Program-made: the position numbers and the translations under genes | Source of the DNA: a virus | Length of the DNA: 64,000 nucleotides | Virus record (IMG/VR): IMGVR_UViG_3300022937_000008 | Span: 1-64,000 of that record | Direction: 5' to 3' (one strand) | The notes under the pieces: model-generated | Database searches by the model: none | What the model saw: the letters and a program-made list of their open reading frames with translations, nothing else | What the model was told of the DNA's origin: nothing | Part shown: one piece after another, positions 31,747 to 38,992 of the stretch | Layout: every line of letters starts with the position of its first letter | Numbering within the stretch: the stretch's first letter is position 1

Positions 31747-32419
31747 TCATCATTTCCTGTAATTCAGTTTTCCATAAATCTGAAAATTCACAATATCTAT
31801 AGTTTTCAAACCAAGGACCGCCTTCTGTGTAGTGTATTAGTTTAGGAGTTTCAATATCATTGTATACGCCAACAAGATAATTCCATGTATGATTTAGTTC
31901 ACCAATTTCTTCATCTTTTAACCAACTAAATCTATGAAGATATTTTCCTGTTGTTTTTTCATCATTTACTAAATCTGTTGTTACTATCTTATTGCTTGGA
32001 TGTCCGCAGTTCCATAATACAACACTCGACCAGTTCTTTCGTGGATACACAGTTTGTTTTTGTCCATCCATCTTAAATCCTTCTTCAACTTTGTAATCGT
32101 GTTGTACACACATAACTGCATATTTGTCATCTGCTTGATCAAACAATTCTTTAATGTCTGTTGTAAGAATCATATCACAATCCATAAACAATGCCCACCC
32201 ATTAAAGTTAGCAAGTTCTGGAATAAGAAATCTAGTGAATGTAAATTCTGTTGATGCTAGTTTATCAACAGGGCGGGTATACCATCCTGCTTCTCTTAAT
32301 TCGTTTTGTTTTAGCGGGTGTACTTCCGCATTAGGTTGTCTGCTTACAATACTGTGTTTGCATACCTGGTACGCAATATCTTCTCTAGTATCGTAGCCGA
32401 CATATACTTTTAGTTCCAT
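31739..32419 (-). CDS. GT8-like glycosyltransferase
   Basis: 226 residues starting MELKVYVGYDTRED. ALFMDCDMIL (near residue 75) is a DxD site and HYTEGGPWF near 203 is typical of GT8-like enzymes. The start at 32419 follows TTGGAGGAAC; the longer frame beginning at 32500 lies inside the neighbouring gene and lacks a ribosome site. A retaining sugar transfer from a nucleotide sugar is likely. Confidence 0.78.
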   Translation of the reverse strand: MELKVYVGYDTREDIAYQVCKHSIVSRQPNAEVHPLKQNELREAGWYTRPVDKLASTEFTFTRFLIPELANFNGWALFMDCDMILTTDIKELFDQADDKYAVMCVQHDYKVEEGFKMDGQKQTVYPRKNWSSVVLWNCGHPSNKIVTTDLVNDEKTTGKYLHRFSWLKDEEIGELNHTWNYLVGVYNDIETPKLIHYTEGGPWFENYRYCEFSDLWKTELQEMMNG

Positions 32420-33216
32420 TGTTCCTCCAACATCCTTTTGGCTTTGCCGGTTCTTAGTTCGCTTACATGGTATTGACCATATGATAGATGGCAACCCCAT
32501 TTAAATACTTCATCCGTGTCCGGATAATATGGTGTTTCTATTTTAGTTATGTCATTACAACCGATCGCAGCAGCAGCACTAGTAGGTGCTAAAGGAAACA
32601 CCGGTATACCATGAAATACAGCTTCGACTGCTGCATTACTGTTATACGTAACTAAAGCAAATACATCCTTGTTTAATGCTTCTTCTAACGTATCAGTTAA
32701 ACGATTAATTCTTAACTTATCTCTTTGCCTAACTTCGATTGGTCTGTCTGTATAACTCTTTAATGTGTTAACAGTTTTTGAAATCCAATCATCTAAATCC
32801 TGTCCGTAAAATTTCATAGGCTTTTCGTCAGGTGCAGCAATTAAAATTTTTCTGCCTCCCTTTTTCATTTTATTAATCTTTTTGTTAAACTGTTTAAATC
32901 TATCACTCGGCCTATCAATAATTTTTGAATGTTGAAGATCATTCTTTACAATTCTGTGCCAGTATTTCCATCCGTTAGGATTAGTAACCGAAGGTTCATT
33001 TCCAAAATATCCTGTGTCCATAAAGTAAAAGTTTCGATTGTCTTCCCAGCATCGATGTATAACTTTTTTCTTTAAAATTCCTCTTAAAACAATAGGATCT
33101 TCAGAAGCATCGTAATCAAAATCTGCACTGTCGATAGGATCTACTTTACATCCTCTGGCAAATTCGTTAATGTACGGGTCTTCTAATCCTTTGCTTAAAA
33201 AAATCCAATTACTCAT
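32410..33216 (-). CDS. GT-B-like island paralog 6
   Basis: 268 residues. FMDTGYFGN, KYWHRIVKN and PSDRF match paralog 5; TYNSNAAVEAVFHGIPVF is the donor-site block; LSYGQYHVSELRTG is the end motif. Overlaps the GT8-like gene and the nucleotidylyltransferase gene by a few bases. Together with paralogs 4 and 5 it forms the most similar subgroup. Confidence 0.6.
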   Translation of the reverse strand: MSNWIFLSKGLEDPYINEFARGCKVDPIDSADFDYDASEDPIVLRGILKKKVIHRCWEDNRNFYFMDTGYFGNEPSVTNPNGWKYWHRIVKNDLQHSKIIDRPSDRFKQFNKKINKMKKGGRKILIAAPDEKPMKFYGQDLDDWISKTVNTLKSYTDRPIEVRQRDKLRINRLTDTLEEALNKDVFALVTYNSNAAVEAVFHGIPVFPLAPTSAAAAIGCNDITKIETPYYPDTDEVFKWGCHLSYGQYHVSELRTGKAKRMLEEQWN

Positions 33217-33986
33217 TTTCTCTCAATATCTTCCTCGACACAATCTTCCCCGTATTGTATTTCAACAATACGTAATGGTGTATCGTGTTCGTTTGATAGT
33301 TGATGCCATTCGTTTACTGGAATATGTAAACTTTGGTGTTGTTCAAAAACACCTCTTAATTCATAATCGGTTGCTCGATTAATTGTGTAAACTGTTGCCG
33401 TTCCTTCCGCTACAAACCAGTGTTCACTACGCTTTTGATGTCTTTGCATAGATAACCTTTTACCTGGTTCTACAGTTAATTCTTTTACTTTGGTATGACT
33501 ACCGTACTCATGAATCACTCTATAGTAACCCCATTCTCTTTTTGTTTTTGGTGCTTTCCATTCTTCAAGTATCCAACTACTCGAATTCATTTTGTTCTCA
33601 CCACCAACACCAAATTTAAATCTTACATTTGGCTGGTCTTTGTAAAACTCCATTTCTGGAATATTTTCTGATGTTCGATCTCCACCGTTTGCAAAAATAA
33701 TTTGGGTATTTGAAGATGTTGTTGCCATTGTTTTGTATATAGCGCCAGTAGCACTACCGTCACTGTCGTCAAATGAAATAACTTTGTCTACTACACTTAA
33801 TTCTTTTATAATAGCGACTCTTTCTGCCATAGGCATAAAAGGACGACCTTTTTTATTAGTAAGCCATTCATCAGAATTTAAACCTACCCAAAGTTCGTCA
33901 CCTAGTTTCTTCGCTGCTTTAAAATATTCGATATGCCCTGAATGTAATGGATCAAAACCTCCAGTAACTAATACAATTGTTTTCAT
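33213..33986 (-). CDS. Nucleotidylyltransferase-cupin fusion
   Basis: 257 residues. Residues 1-135 form a cytidylyltransferase-like domain: GGFDPLHSGH (HSGH at 15-18) and a later NGGDRTSEN in place of the RTEGISTT-type motif, close to RfaE-C/heptose-1-phosphate adenylyltransferases. Residues ~160-250 form a cupin (SMQRHQKRSEHWFV, NEWHQL) like type-II mannose-6-phosphate isomerases. It would activate a sugar phosphate and perhaps isomerise it, feeding the glycosyltransferases downstream. Confidence 0.8.
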   Translation of the reverse strand: MKTIVLVTGGFDPLHSGHIEYFKAAKKLGDELWVGLNSDEWLTNKKGRPFMPMAERVAIIKELSVVDKVISFDDSDGSATGAIYKTMATTSSNTQIIFANGGDRTSENIPEMEFYKDQPNVRFKFGVGGENKMNSSSWILEEWKAPKTKREWGYYRVIHEYGSHTKVKELTVEPGKRLSMQRHQKRSEHWFVAEGTATVYTINRATDYELRGVFEQHQSLHIPVNEWHQLSNEHDTPLRIVEIQYGEDCVEEDIERK

Positions 33987-34010
33987 GTTATAACCTTTGA
34001 AATGCTAGTA

Positions 34011-34020
34011 ATATTTATGT
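34011..34020 (-). promoter_or_regulatory. T4-type late promoter (minus)
   Basis: Minus strand ACATAAATAT, about 25 bases before the ATG at 33986, followed by AAAGGTTATAAC as ribosome site. It drives the glycan operon. Confidence 0.65.
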
Positions 34021-34033
34021 GCGTAGTTAATGC

Positions 34034-34041
34034 GATAAATA
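34034..34041 (+). promoter_or_regulatory. T4-type late promoter (plus)
   Basis: GATAAATA, 22 bases before the ATG at 34064 with GGCAGGAAAT between. It drives the sulfation-type cassette, divergent from the glycan operon. Confidence 0.7.
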
Positions 34042-34063
34042 TTAAAATGGCAGGAAATTTCAA

Positions 34064-34513
34064 ATGAAAATATTAATATGCGGGTTACCCGGAAGTGGAA
34101 AAACAACTTTGGCAAAACCATTTGCTGAATTAATAGGCGGAATACACATTAATGCTGATCAAGTTAGAGAGCATTATAAAGATTGGGATTTTAGTTTGGA
34201 AGGTAGAATTAGGCAAGCACAACGTATGCGTCATTTAGCAGATGGCATTGTTATGGCAGGTAAAATTGCTGTTGCAGATTTTGTTTGTCCTACGAAAGAT
34301 GCAAGATCAGAGTTTGATGCAGATTATACAATCTGGATGGATACTATCAAAGAAGGTCGATATGATGATACTAATAAAATGTTTGTTCCATTAGAGAAAG
34401 GTGAATACAACTATCATGTTTCTCAATGGTTCGATGATACTCATCAACAACTATTAAAAGTAGTAACTAACTACATTAATAACAAAAATGGAAAACATAC
34501 AGAGAGGTTATAA
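34064..34513 (+). CDS. APS-kinase-like P-loop kinase
   Basis: 149 residues. GLPGSGKTT at 7-15 is the P-loop. INADQVREHYKDWDFS followed by GRIRQAQRMRHLAD and DFVCPTKDAR follow the order of adenylylsulfate kinases (DGDxVR, FSxxDR, SPxxxxR). It would phosphorylate APS to PAPS, the sulfate donor of sulfotransferases. Its stop overlaps the next start (TAATG). A different small-molecule kinase remains possible because the core APS-binding residues were not checked by alignment. Confidence 0.72.
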   Translation: MKILICGLPGSGKTTLAKPFAELIGGIHINADQVREHYKDWDFSLEGRIRQAQRMRHLADGIVMAGKIAVADFVCPTKDARSEFDADYTIWMDTIKEGRYDDTNKMFVPLEKGEYNYHVSQWFDDTHQQLLKVVTNYINNKNGKHTERL

Positions 34514-34902
34514 TGTTTGATTTAAAAAAGCCTACAGTGCAGTTATTAGGAAGATGGCAGCCTTGGCATAAAGGACACACTGAATTATTTAGAAAGGCTC
34601 TAGCAAAAACAGGCCAAGTTTGTGTAATGGTCAGAGATGTACACGGTGTTGATGCTGGTATGGGAAATGATGACAATCCGTTCGAACATACCGAAGTTGT
34701 AATTAATATTCAAGCCGCATTACTTGCAGAAGGATATACACACGGTGTAGAATATATTCTAGTTCAAGTACCAAATATAGTTGATATTAGTTATGGAAGA
34801 GGAGTAGGTTATACATTTACTCAACACGATTTAGGTGAAGACATACATAATATCAGCGCAACAGACATACGTGCAGAAATGAGGTCTCAAGGCAAACTTT
34901 AA
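34513..34902 (+). CDS. HxGH nucleotidylyltransferase
   Basis: 129 residues. LLGRWQPWHKGH (H19, H22) is the HxGH ATP-binding site and ISATDIRAEM near 115 the ISSTxxR-like motif of NMNAT/cytidylyltransferase-type enzymes. ATP sulfurylase uses a related HxxH fold, so in this context it could make APS; a sugar or NMN nucleotidylyltransferase is the alternative. It is co-translated with the APS-kinase-like gene and the sulfotransferase through TAATG overlaps. Confidence 0.7.
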   Translation: MFDLKKPTVQLLGRWQPWHKGHTELFRKALAKTGQVCVMVRDVHGVDAGMGNDDNPFEHTEVVINIQAALLAEGYTHGVEYILVQVPNIVDISYGRGVGYTFTQHDLGEDIHNISATDIRAEMRSQGKL

Positions 34903-35435
34903 TGGCAATACTTGTTAAAGAACCTAAAAGATTCACATACATACACATTCCTAAAACTGCTGGTACAAGTGTTACAAATGCGTTATTATCTATAGGTGGT
35001 GAACTAATTGGACGTAAACATTCTCCTAGATCTGTATTAAAAGAAGATTTAGGTTTTGTATTCACTATAGTTAGAAACCCGTGGGAAAGAATTGTTAGTG
35101 GTTGGACGCACGATAAAAAAGCATCATGGCGTAGCAAATATCCAATGCTAGAAAAAGAGTTTAACGATGGTATATATGAATATTTGGAAGTAAGAAAAAC
35201 TTTAAAACATTCACAATTAAATTATATCAATAAAGATGATATGATTTTAAGATACGAAAATCTAAATGAAGATTGGCATCATCTACGAAATATCTTATTT
35301 GTTGAGATGCCAGACCTTCCTAGATTAGAAGTAGGATCACATAATCATTATAGAGATTATTATAATCAAAAAACTAAAGATTATGTTTACCAAAAATATA
35401 AAATTGAAATTGATACTTTAGGGTATGAATTTTAA
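34902..35435 (+). CDS. Sulfotransferase (PAPS-dependent type)
   Basis: 177 residues. YIHIPKTAGTS (13-23) is the 5'-phosphosulfate-binding loop and TIVRNPWERIVSGW (55-68) the 3'-phosphate-binding segment of carbohydrate sulfotransferases. It transfers sulfate from PAPS to a hydroxyl or amine, usually on a glycan. Last gene of the three-gene cassette; it converges with uvsY, overlapping by 4 bases. Confidence 0.87.
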   Translation: MAILVKEPKRFTYIHIPKTAGTSVTNALLSIGGELIGRKHSPRSVLKEDLGFVFTIVRNPWERIVSGWTHDKKASWRSKYPMLEKEFNDGIYEYLEVRKTLKHSQLNYINKDDMILRYENLNEDWHHLRNILFVEMPDLPRLEVGSHNHYRDYYNQKTKDYVYQKYKIEIDTLGYEF

Positions 35436-35887
35436 AGTGTTGCATCATCAAGGCCTGCTGTTCTTAACTTAACAATGTTTGATAACTGCCATTGTTTAAT
35501 GTCTAAGCCTTTAATAATACCTAACCACTTATTTCTTAACAAAGCAAATTCGTTGATAATTTTTTCAAAATCAACAACATCGGCTTCGCCGTCTACGAAC
35601 TTCTCAGCATCTCTAGAACTTAATGCACGTTGATAGTTTTCAACATACTTTCTAAAGTGAGTAGAACGTAGTCGACGTAGCTCAATATTTAAATATTCAA
35701 GAATTGCTTCTATTTCTTGTAGTTGATTAAAACGAGTTTCAACAATAGCAGGCATTGTTGCAGAAGCTGTTTCAATTCTGCCTTTGATGCCTGTTTCTTT
35801 TTTTGCTTCTAATAGTTCCGATTCGTAATAAGCTACTGCGTCAGGAATATTAGAAATGTTCTTAGATACTTTATCGTACCAATTCAT
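35432..35887 (-). CDS. uvsY: UvsY-like recombination mediator
   Basis: 151 residues (T4 UvsY 137), helical, with conserved-looking RALSSRDAEKFVDGE and a C-terminal LSNIVKLRTAGLDDATL. UvsY loads UvsX onto gp32-coated single-stranded DNA. Identification rests on length, helical composition and position next to uvsX and gp32. The start at 35887 overlaps the upstream stop (TAATG); an in-frame start nine bases earlier lacks a site. Confidence 0.7.
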   Translation of the reverse strand: MNWYDKVSKNISNIPDAVAYYESELLEAKKETGIKGRIETASATMPAIVETRFNQLQEIEAILEYLNIELRRLRSTHFRKYVENYQRALSSRDAEKFVDGEADVVDFEKIINEFALLRNKWLGIIKGLDIKQWQLSNIVKLRTAGLDDATL

Positions 35888-36123
35888 TAGTCCCACTCGT
35901 CATTATCATCAGGTTCATCATATGAGTCTTCATCGATAACATATTCAACTGCTTCGTCGAGATATGTGTCAATGCCAAATAACCCCTCAATAACTTGTTC
36001 GCTCACACCATAGTCTAACAGTGTATTAATATACTCTTTTGCTAAATCACGTTTTTTGTTTTCAGCAATATGTTCAGACATCATGTTCCAAATATCAGCG
36101 ATTAAATCTTGATTCATATTCAT
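35887..36123 (-). CDS. Small acidic protein between uvsX and uvsY
   Basis: 78 residues with a helical N-terminal part and a very acidic tail (DEDSYDEPDDNDEWD). GGAG lies just before the first ATG. Coupled to uvsY through TAATG. I recall a similar small gene at the same position in marine T4-like phages; function unknown, possibly part of the recombination machinery. Confidence 0.65.
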   Translation of the reverse strand: MNMNQDLIADIWNMMSEHIAENKKRDLAKEYINTLLDYGVSEQVIEGLFGIDTYLDEAVEYVIDEDSYDEPDDNDEWD

Positions 36124-37206
36124 TTATTCTCCACTAGTTGCTACTTCAGCCTCCTTGCTAGTTTCCTCAACAACTTCTTCTTGATCAATGAGTTCTGGTT
36201 TAGCATTAAGGTCTGAGATTATCATATCTAATTTATCTCCAACCCACGCTTTACGATACTCAATATGGTCATTGCCTGCAAGGTCAGTGTATTTAAGTCT
36301 ATTGCCTTCTTTTTTCAAAATACCTTTACCTTCGAATAAATCAACCAGTCCTGAATAAGGATCCATTCCTGTTTCATATGGAATCTTAACCTGTACTGCT
36401 TCAAACGGTTTTGCGTAACGAGTTTTCATTACTTTACAAGCCGCTCTAATACCACGTACATCAGTTACTTTGTTACCGTCTTCATCTTCTTTCAGTTTCA
36501 ATTTACGCATTGCTACTACAATTGAACTTGCATAGATAAAGCCTTGACCACCTGAGATTTTATCATCTGGATCAAACATATCTTGTGATGCATAAGTGTG
36601 ATTAGTTGCTACAAGTCCTACATTATGTGAACCAAACATATTAACCGAATTACGAACAAGTGCTGTTAGTGCTTTAGGCTTACGACCCATATCACCTTTT
36701 AAATCACCCTTGTCAAACTGATCAACATCTGTTGGAGTCAGTAGCATACCTAGTGAATCAATTACAAACAATACTTTCGGACGATCTTCTTCTGCCATTT
36801 CTCTATACTCTTTCATAAATTCTGAAATAGTTTTAGCGACATCGTCGATCATACTCATGTTAAGTTTAAGTAATTTTTCTTCACTTGTATCAACATTAAG
36901 TGCCTGCAACCATTGTTCGTCAAGTGCGTTCTCTGAGTCAATAAGAACTACAAAGATACCTTGATCTTGTGCTGCTTTAACAATATTTGCTGAACAGAAG
37001 TATGATTTACCACTACCTGATTCACCTGCAAATACAGTTACCTTTCCTAACGGAACACCTTTGTGAAAATCTCCACTGATCAAATAATTGAGTGCATAGT
37101 TACCTGTGCTAACCCAATCAGTGGGATCATTAAAACCAATACCAAGTCCGTCAATACTTTTAGTAAGGCTTTTTCTAAATTTACTAATATCAAATGGTTT
37201 TGCCAT
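36124..37206 (-). CDS. uvsX: UvsX recombinase (RecA-like)
   Basis: 360 residues. Walker A GESGSGKS at 61-68, Walker B VLFVIDSLGML near 148, and ATNHTY/GGQGF DNA-binding-loop regions. It forms filaments on single-stranded DNA for strand invasion in recombination-dependent replication. The ATG at 37206 follows GAAGGAGATAAAC; the longer frame from 37245 starts within a hairpin. The C-terminus is Glu-rich. gp32 lies directly upstream. Confidence 0.93.
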   Translation of the reverse strand: MAKPFDISKFRKSLTKSIDGLGIGFNDPTDWVSTGNYALNYLISGDFHKGVPLGKVTVFAGESGSGKSYFCSANIVKAAQDQGIFVVLIDSENALDEQWLQALNVDTSEEKLLKLNMSMIDDVAKTISEFMKEYREMAEEDRPKVLFVIDSLGMLLTPTDVDQFDKGDLKGDMGRKPKALTALVRNSVNMFGSHNVGLVATNHTYASQDMFDPDDKISGGQGFIYASSIVVAMRKLKLKEDEDGNKVTDVRGIRAACKVMKTRYAKPFEAVQVKIPYETGMDPYSGLVDLFEGKGILKKEGNRLKYTDLAGNDHIEYRKAWVGDKLDMIISDLNAKPELIDQEEVVEETSKEAEVATSGE

Positions 37207-37227
37207 GTTTATCTCCTTCCATATACT

Positions 37228-37252
37228 ATAGGGAGTGACTAGCACTCCCTAT
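37228..37252. other. Hairpin between gp32 and uvsX
   Basis: ATAGGGAGTG and CACTCCCTAT form a perfect 10-bp stem with a 5-base loop, between the gp32 stop and the uvsX ribosome site. In the direction of these genes no T-run follows, so it is more likely an RNA processing or stability element than a terminator; in the plus direction TATTTTTTATT does follow. Confidence 0.6.
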
Positions 37253-37262
37253 GTATTTTTTA

Positions 37263-38246
37263 TTAGCCTTGTTGTCTGTTACGAATCATTGCAAGAATAT
37301 CTTGCGCTCTATTTGCGCTGTCATTACCTGCTGTAGATTCTTCAGCCGCTGGTGCTGCTGTTTCAGTTACTGGCTCTGCCGCTGGAGTTGGAGTTGCTGC
37401 TGCCGGTGCAGATGGTGCTGCCTTACTTGTTACATTCGGATCACCTGTCTGCTGTGACATACCTGCTGGACGGAAGTATTGTCCCCAACGTTCCATATCA
37501 TATGCTTCACCGTCTACTGACGCTTCAAACATTTCTTTCATTACTTTAAGTTCAACTTCAGTTGGCTTCTTAGGTAAGAAGTCTGATAAGTTAAACAATC
37601 CATGACTATCAACTGCTGCTTGTTCTTCATCAGTTAATGATCTTTCTCTACGTGACCATTGTGATGTTGAGTAATCAGCATAGCCGCCTTTAGAAGTTTT
37701 CTTAATTCTAAAGTCTACGCCTTTTAGATAATCTGTTGGAAGTTCTTCCAACTCAGGATCCATTAAAGCACTTTTAATAATTTGGAAAATTTGTGGTCCA
37801 ATAATAAAACGTCTAATTGGATTATCTGGGGTAGTTTCTTCGTTTAGTGGATCATCTGAAACAAAGCCTTGGAAAATGTATGAACGCTTTTTCCAATACT
37901 TACGGCCCATATCTTCTAGTGACTTGTCTTTAAACCAGCCACGTACTTCAGATAGGATCGGACAAGTAGTACCGTCATTGTACATTTCCACGCATGGAAC
38001 CTGAACAATTGTTTGACGATTGTCTGACTCGCCTTTAACTCCCGCAAATGGAAGTTTGATCATTGCACGTTCAACCCAAAAGAATGTGTTGGCTGAGTTA
38101 CCATCTGGTAAGAACCTTACCACGGCTTCTTTGCCTTCTTGCATATTCCAATGTGGGTAAACTGCGTTATCGCCGCCACCTGTGTTTCCAGATGTACGTG
38201 TTTGAGCTTCTTGAAGTTTAGCTCGGATTTCTGCTAATGTTGCCAT
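37263..38246 (-). CDS. gp32: gp32-type single-stranded DNA-binding protein
   Basis: 327 residues (T4 gp32 301). The N-terminal basic segment is followed by an OB-fold core with MIKLPFAGVKG and CVEMYNDGTTCPIL, then an Ala/Pro/Thr/Glu-rich linker and the end RAQDILAMIRNRQQG. It coats single-stranded DNA and recruits UvsY and other replication factors. Strong AAAGGAGG site; own sigma-70-type promoter upstream. The C-terminal tail is less acidic than in T4. Confidence 0.88.
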   Translation of the reverse strand: MATLAEIRAKLQEAQTRTSGNTGGGDNAVYPHWNMQEGKEAVVRFLPDGNSANTFFWVERAMIKLPFAGVKGESDNRQTIVQVPCVEMYNDGTTCPILSEVRGWFKDKSLEDMGRKYWKKRSYIFQGFVSDDPLNEETTPDNPIRRFIIGPQIFQIIKSALMDPELEELPTDYLKGVDFRIKKTSKGGYADYSTSQWSRRERSLTDEEQAAVDSHGLFNLSDFLPKKPTEVELKVMKEMFEASVDGEAYDMERWGQYFRPAGMSQQTGDPNVTSKAAPSAPAAATPTPAAEPVTETAAPAAEESTAGNDSANRAQDILAMIRNRQQG

Positions 38247-38307
38247 TTTTGTAGCCTCCTTTGTTGCCTAATGTAAAAATGTCATTTATGCCTAATGCAC
38301 AATATGT

Positions 38308-38336
38308 ATTATGTGCTCTTTTATTTATCTTGTCAA
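38308..38336 (-). promoter_or_regulatory. Sigma-70-type promoter for gp32
   Basis: Minus strand: TTGACA (38331-38336), 17 bases, CATAAT (38308-38313), about 60 bases before the gp32 ATG. A late-type GATAAATAA lies in the spacer, so early and late control may overlap here. Confidence 0.85.
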
Positions 38337-38368
38337 CAAGATTCTTAAATTTTTTTATTCCAAAGTTT

Positions 38369-38533
38369 TTAAGCGCAGCCGTTTTCTTCCATACAAGGCC
38401 AATCTGTGTCATCTGTGTCGACCTTACACGCTGCTAAAACTACAGGATCGTATGTTTCGCCTCTTTGCCATTCTATGTCATAACCTGCACAGCCTGACAT
38501 AAGTGCAGCAATAAACATCATTCTACCTGTCAT
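38369..38533 (-). CDS. 54-residue lipoprotein
   Basis: A short hydrophobic N-terminus ends in the lipobox LMSGC (Cys15), followed by a polar mature part with three more Cys. AAAGGA lies before the ATG at 38533. It overlaps the upstream membrane-protein gene by 11 bases in another frame. The TM protein/lipoprotein overlap recalls spanin gene pairs, but both partners are short. Confidence 0.55.
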   Translation of the reverse strand: MTGRMMFIAALMSGCAGYDIEWQRGETYDPVVLAACKVDTDDTDWPCMEENGCA

Positions 38534-38747
38534 AGTCTGATCCTTTATTAAATGATTGTATGTCTATGCAGATTTCTAATTGTATGTTTGATAGTGTTTT
38601 AGGATCTTGATCGCAATGAATAGTACCGTGCTGTACACTTTCATGCATATCAGGTTCTTTACTTATAGGTCCATACCAAATTAAAAATGCAAATAAACCA
38701 ATGATTAACAATAAACCCCAACCGCTTGGGTTTGGTGCTTTATCCAT
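38523..38747 (-). CDS. Single-span membrane protein
   Basis: 74 residues. One hydrophobic segment (GWGLLLIIGLFAFLIWYG, about 9-26) with a short polar N-terminus and an acidic, Cys-containing remainder, probably periplasmic. AGGAAG before the ATG. Its 3' end overlaps the lipoprotein gene. Candidate partner of that lipoprotein; function unknown. Confidence 0.6.
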   Translation of the reverse strand: MDKAPNPSGWGLLLIIGLFAFLIWYGPISKEPDMHESVQHGTIHCDQDPKTLSNIQLEICIDIQSFNKGSDYDR

Positions 38748-38756
38748 TTTTACTTC

Positions 38757-38918
38757 CTAAACGCAGTCGCCTATATCTAATAGTCTTAGATAGACTCCGC
38801 GATCATATTCATCTTTAGATAACCAATTTCCTTTACTAAAGACAGCAAGGTTACCATTTTGATCTAGTGCTTGTTGTCCTTCGAAAGGTTCAGGTATCTC
38901 CCTTACAACAACTTTCAT
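38757..38918 (-). CDS. 53-residue phage protein
   Basis: Starts MKVVVREIPEPFEGQQ with AAAAGGAATT upstream and ends nine bases before the next ATG. Beta-strand-rich N-terminus, then a Lys/Asp-rich helix. No family recognised. It is separated from the PqqA-like gene by a terminator-like hairpin. Confidence 0.55.
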   Translation of the reverse strand: MKVVVREIPEPFEGQQALDQNGNLAVFSKGNWLSKDEYDRGVYLRLLDIGDCV

Positions 38919-38950
38919 AATAATTCCTTTTGAGAATGTTAACTAAAAAT

Positions 38951-38971
38951 GCTCCGCTTTGTGAGCGGAGC
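38951..38971 (-). terminator. Terminator after the PqqA-like gene
   Basis: GCTCCGCT (38951-38958) and AGCGGAGC (38964-38971) form a perfect 8-bp stem with a 5-base loop. On the minus strand it is followed by ATTTTTAG. It ends the one-gene pqqA-like unit. Confidence 0.75.
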
Positions 38972-38992
38972 ATAGTTTTTACGCAAATAAAA

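Noticed and set aside
32420-32500. N-terminal extension of the GT8-like gene
   Set aside because: It lies within the neighbouring gene; TTGGAGGAAC before the ATG at 32419 and the GT-A first strand MELKVYVGYD fix the shorter form.
38218-38412. Minus-strand open frame in the gp32 leader
   Set aside because: It runs across the gp32 promoter and start, has no ribosome site and overlaps the lipoprotein gene end.
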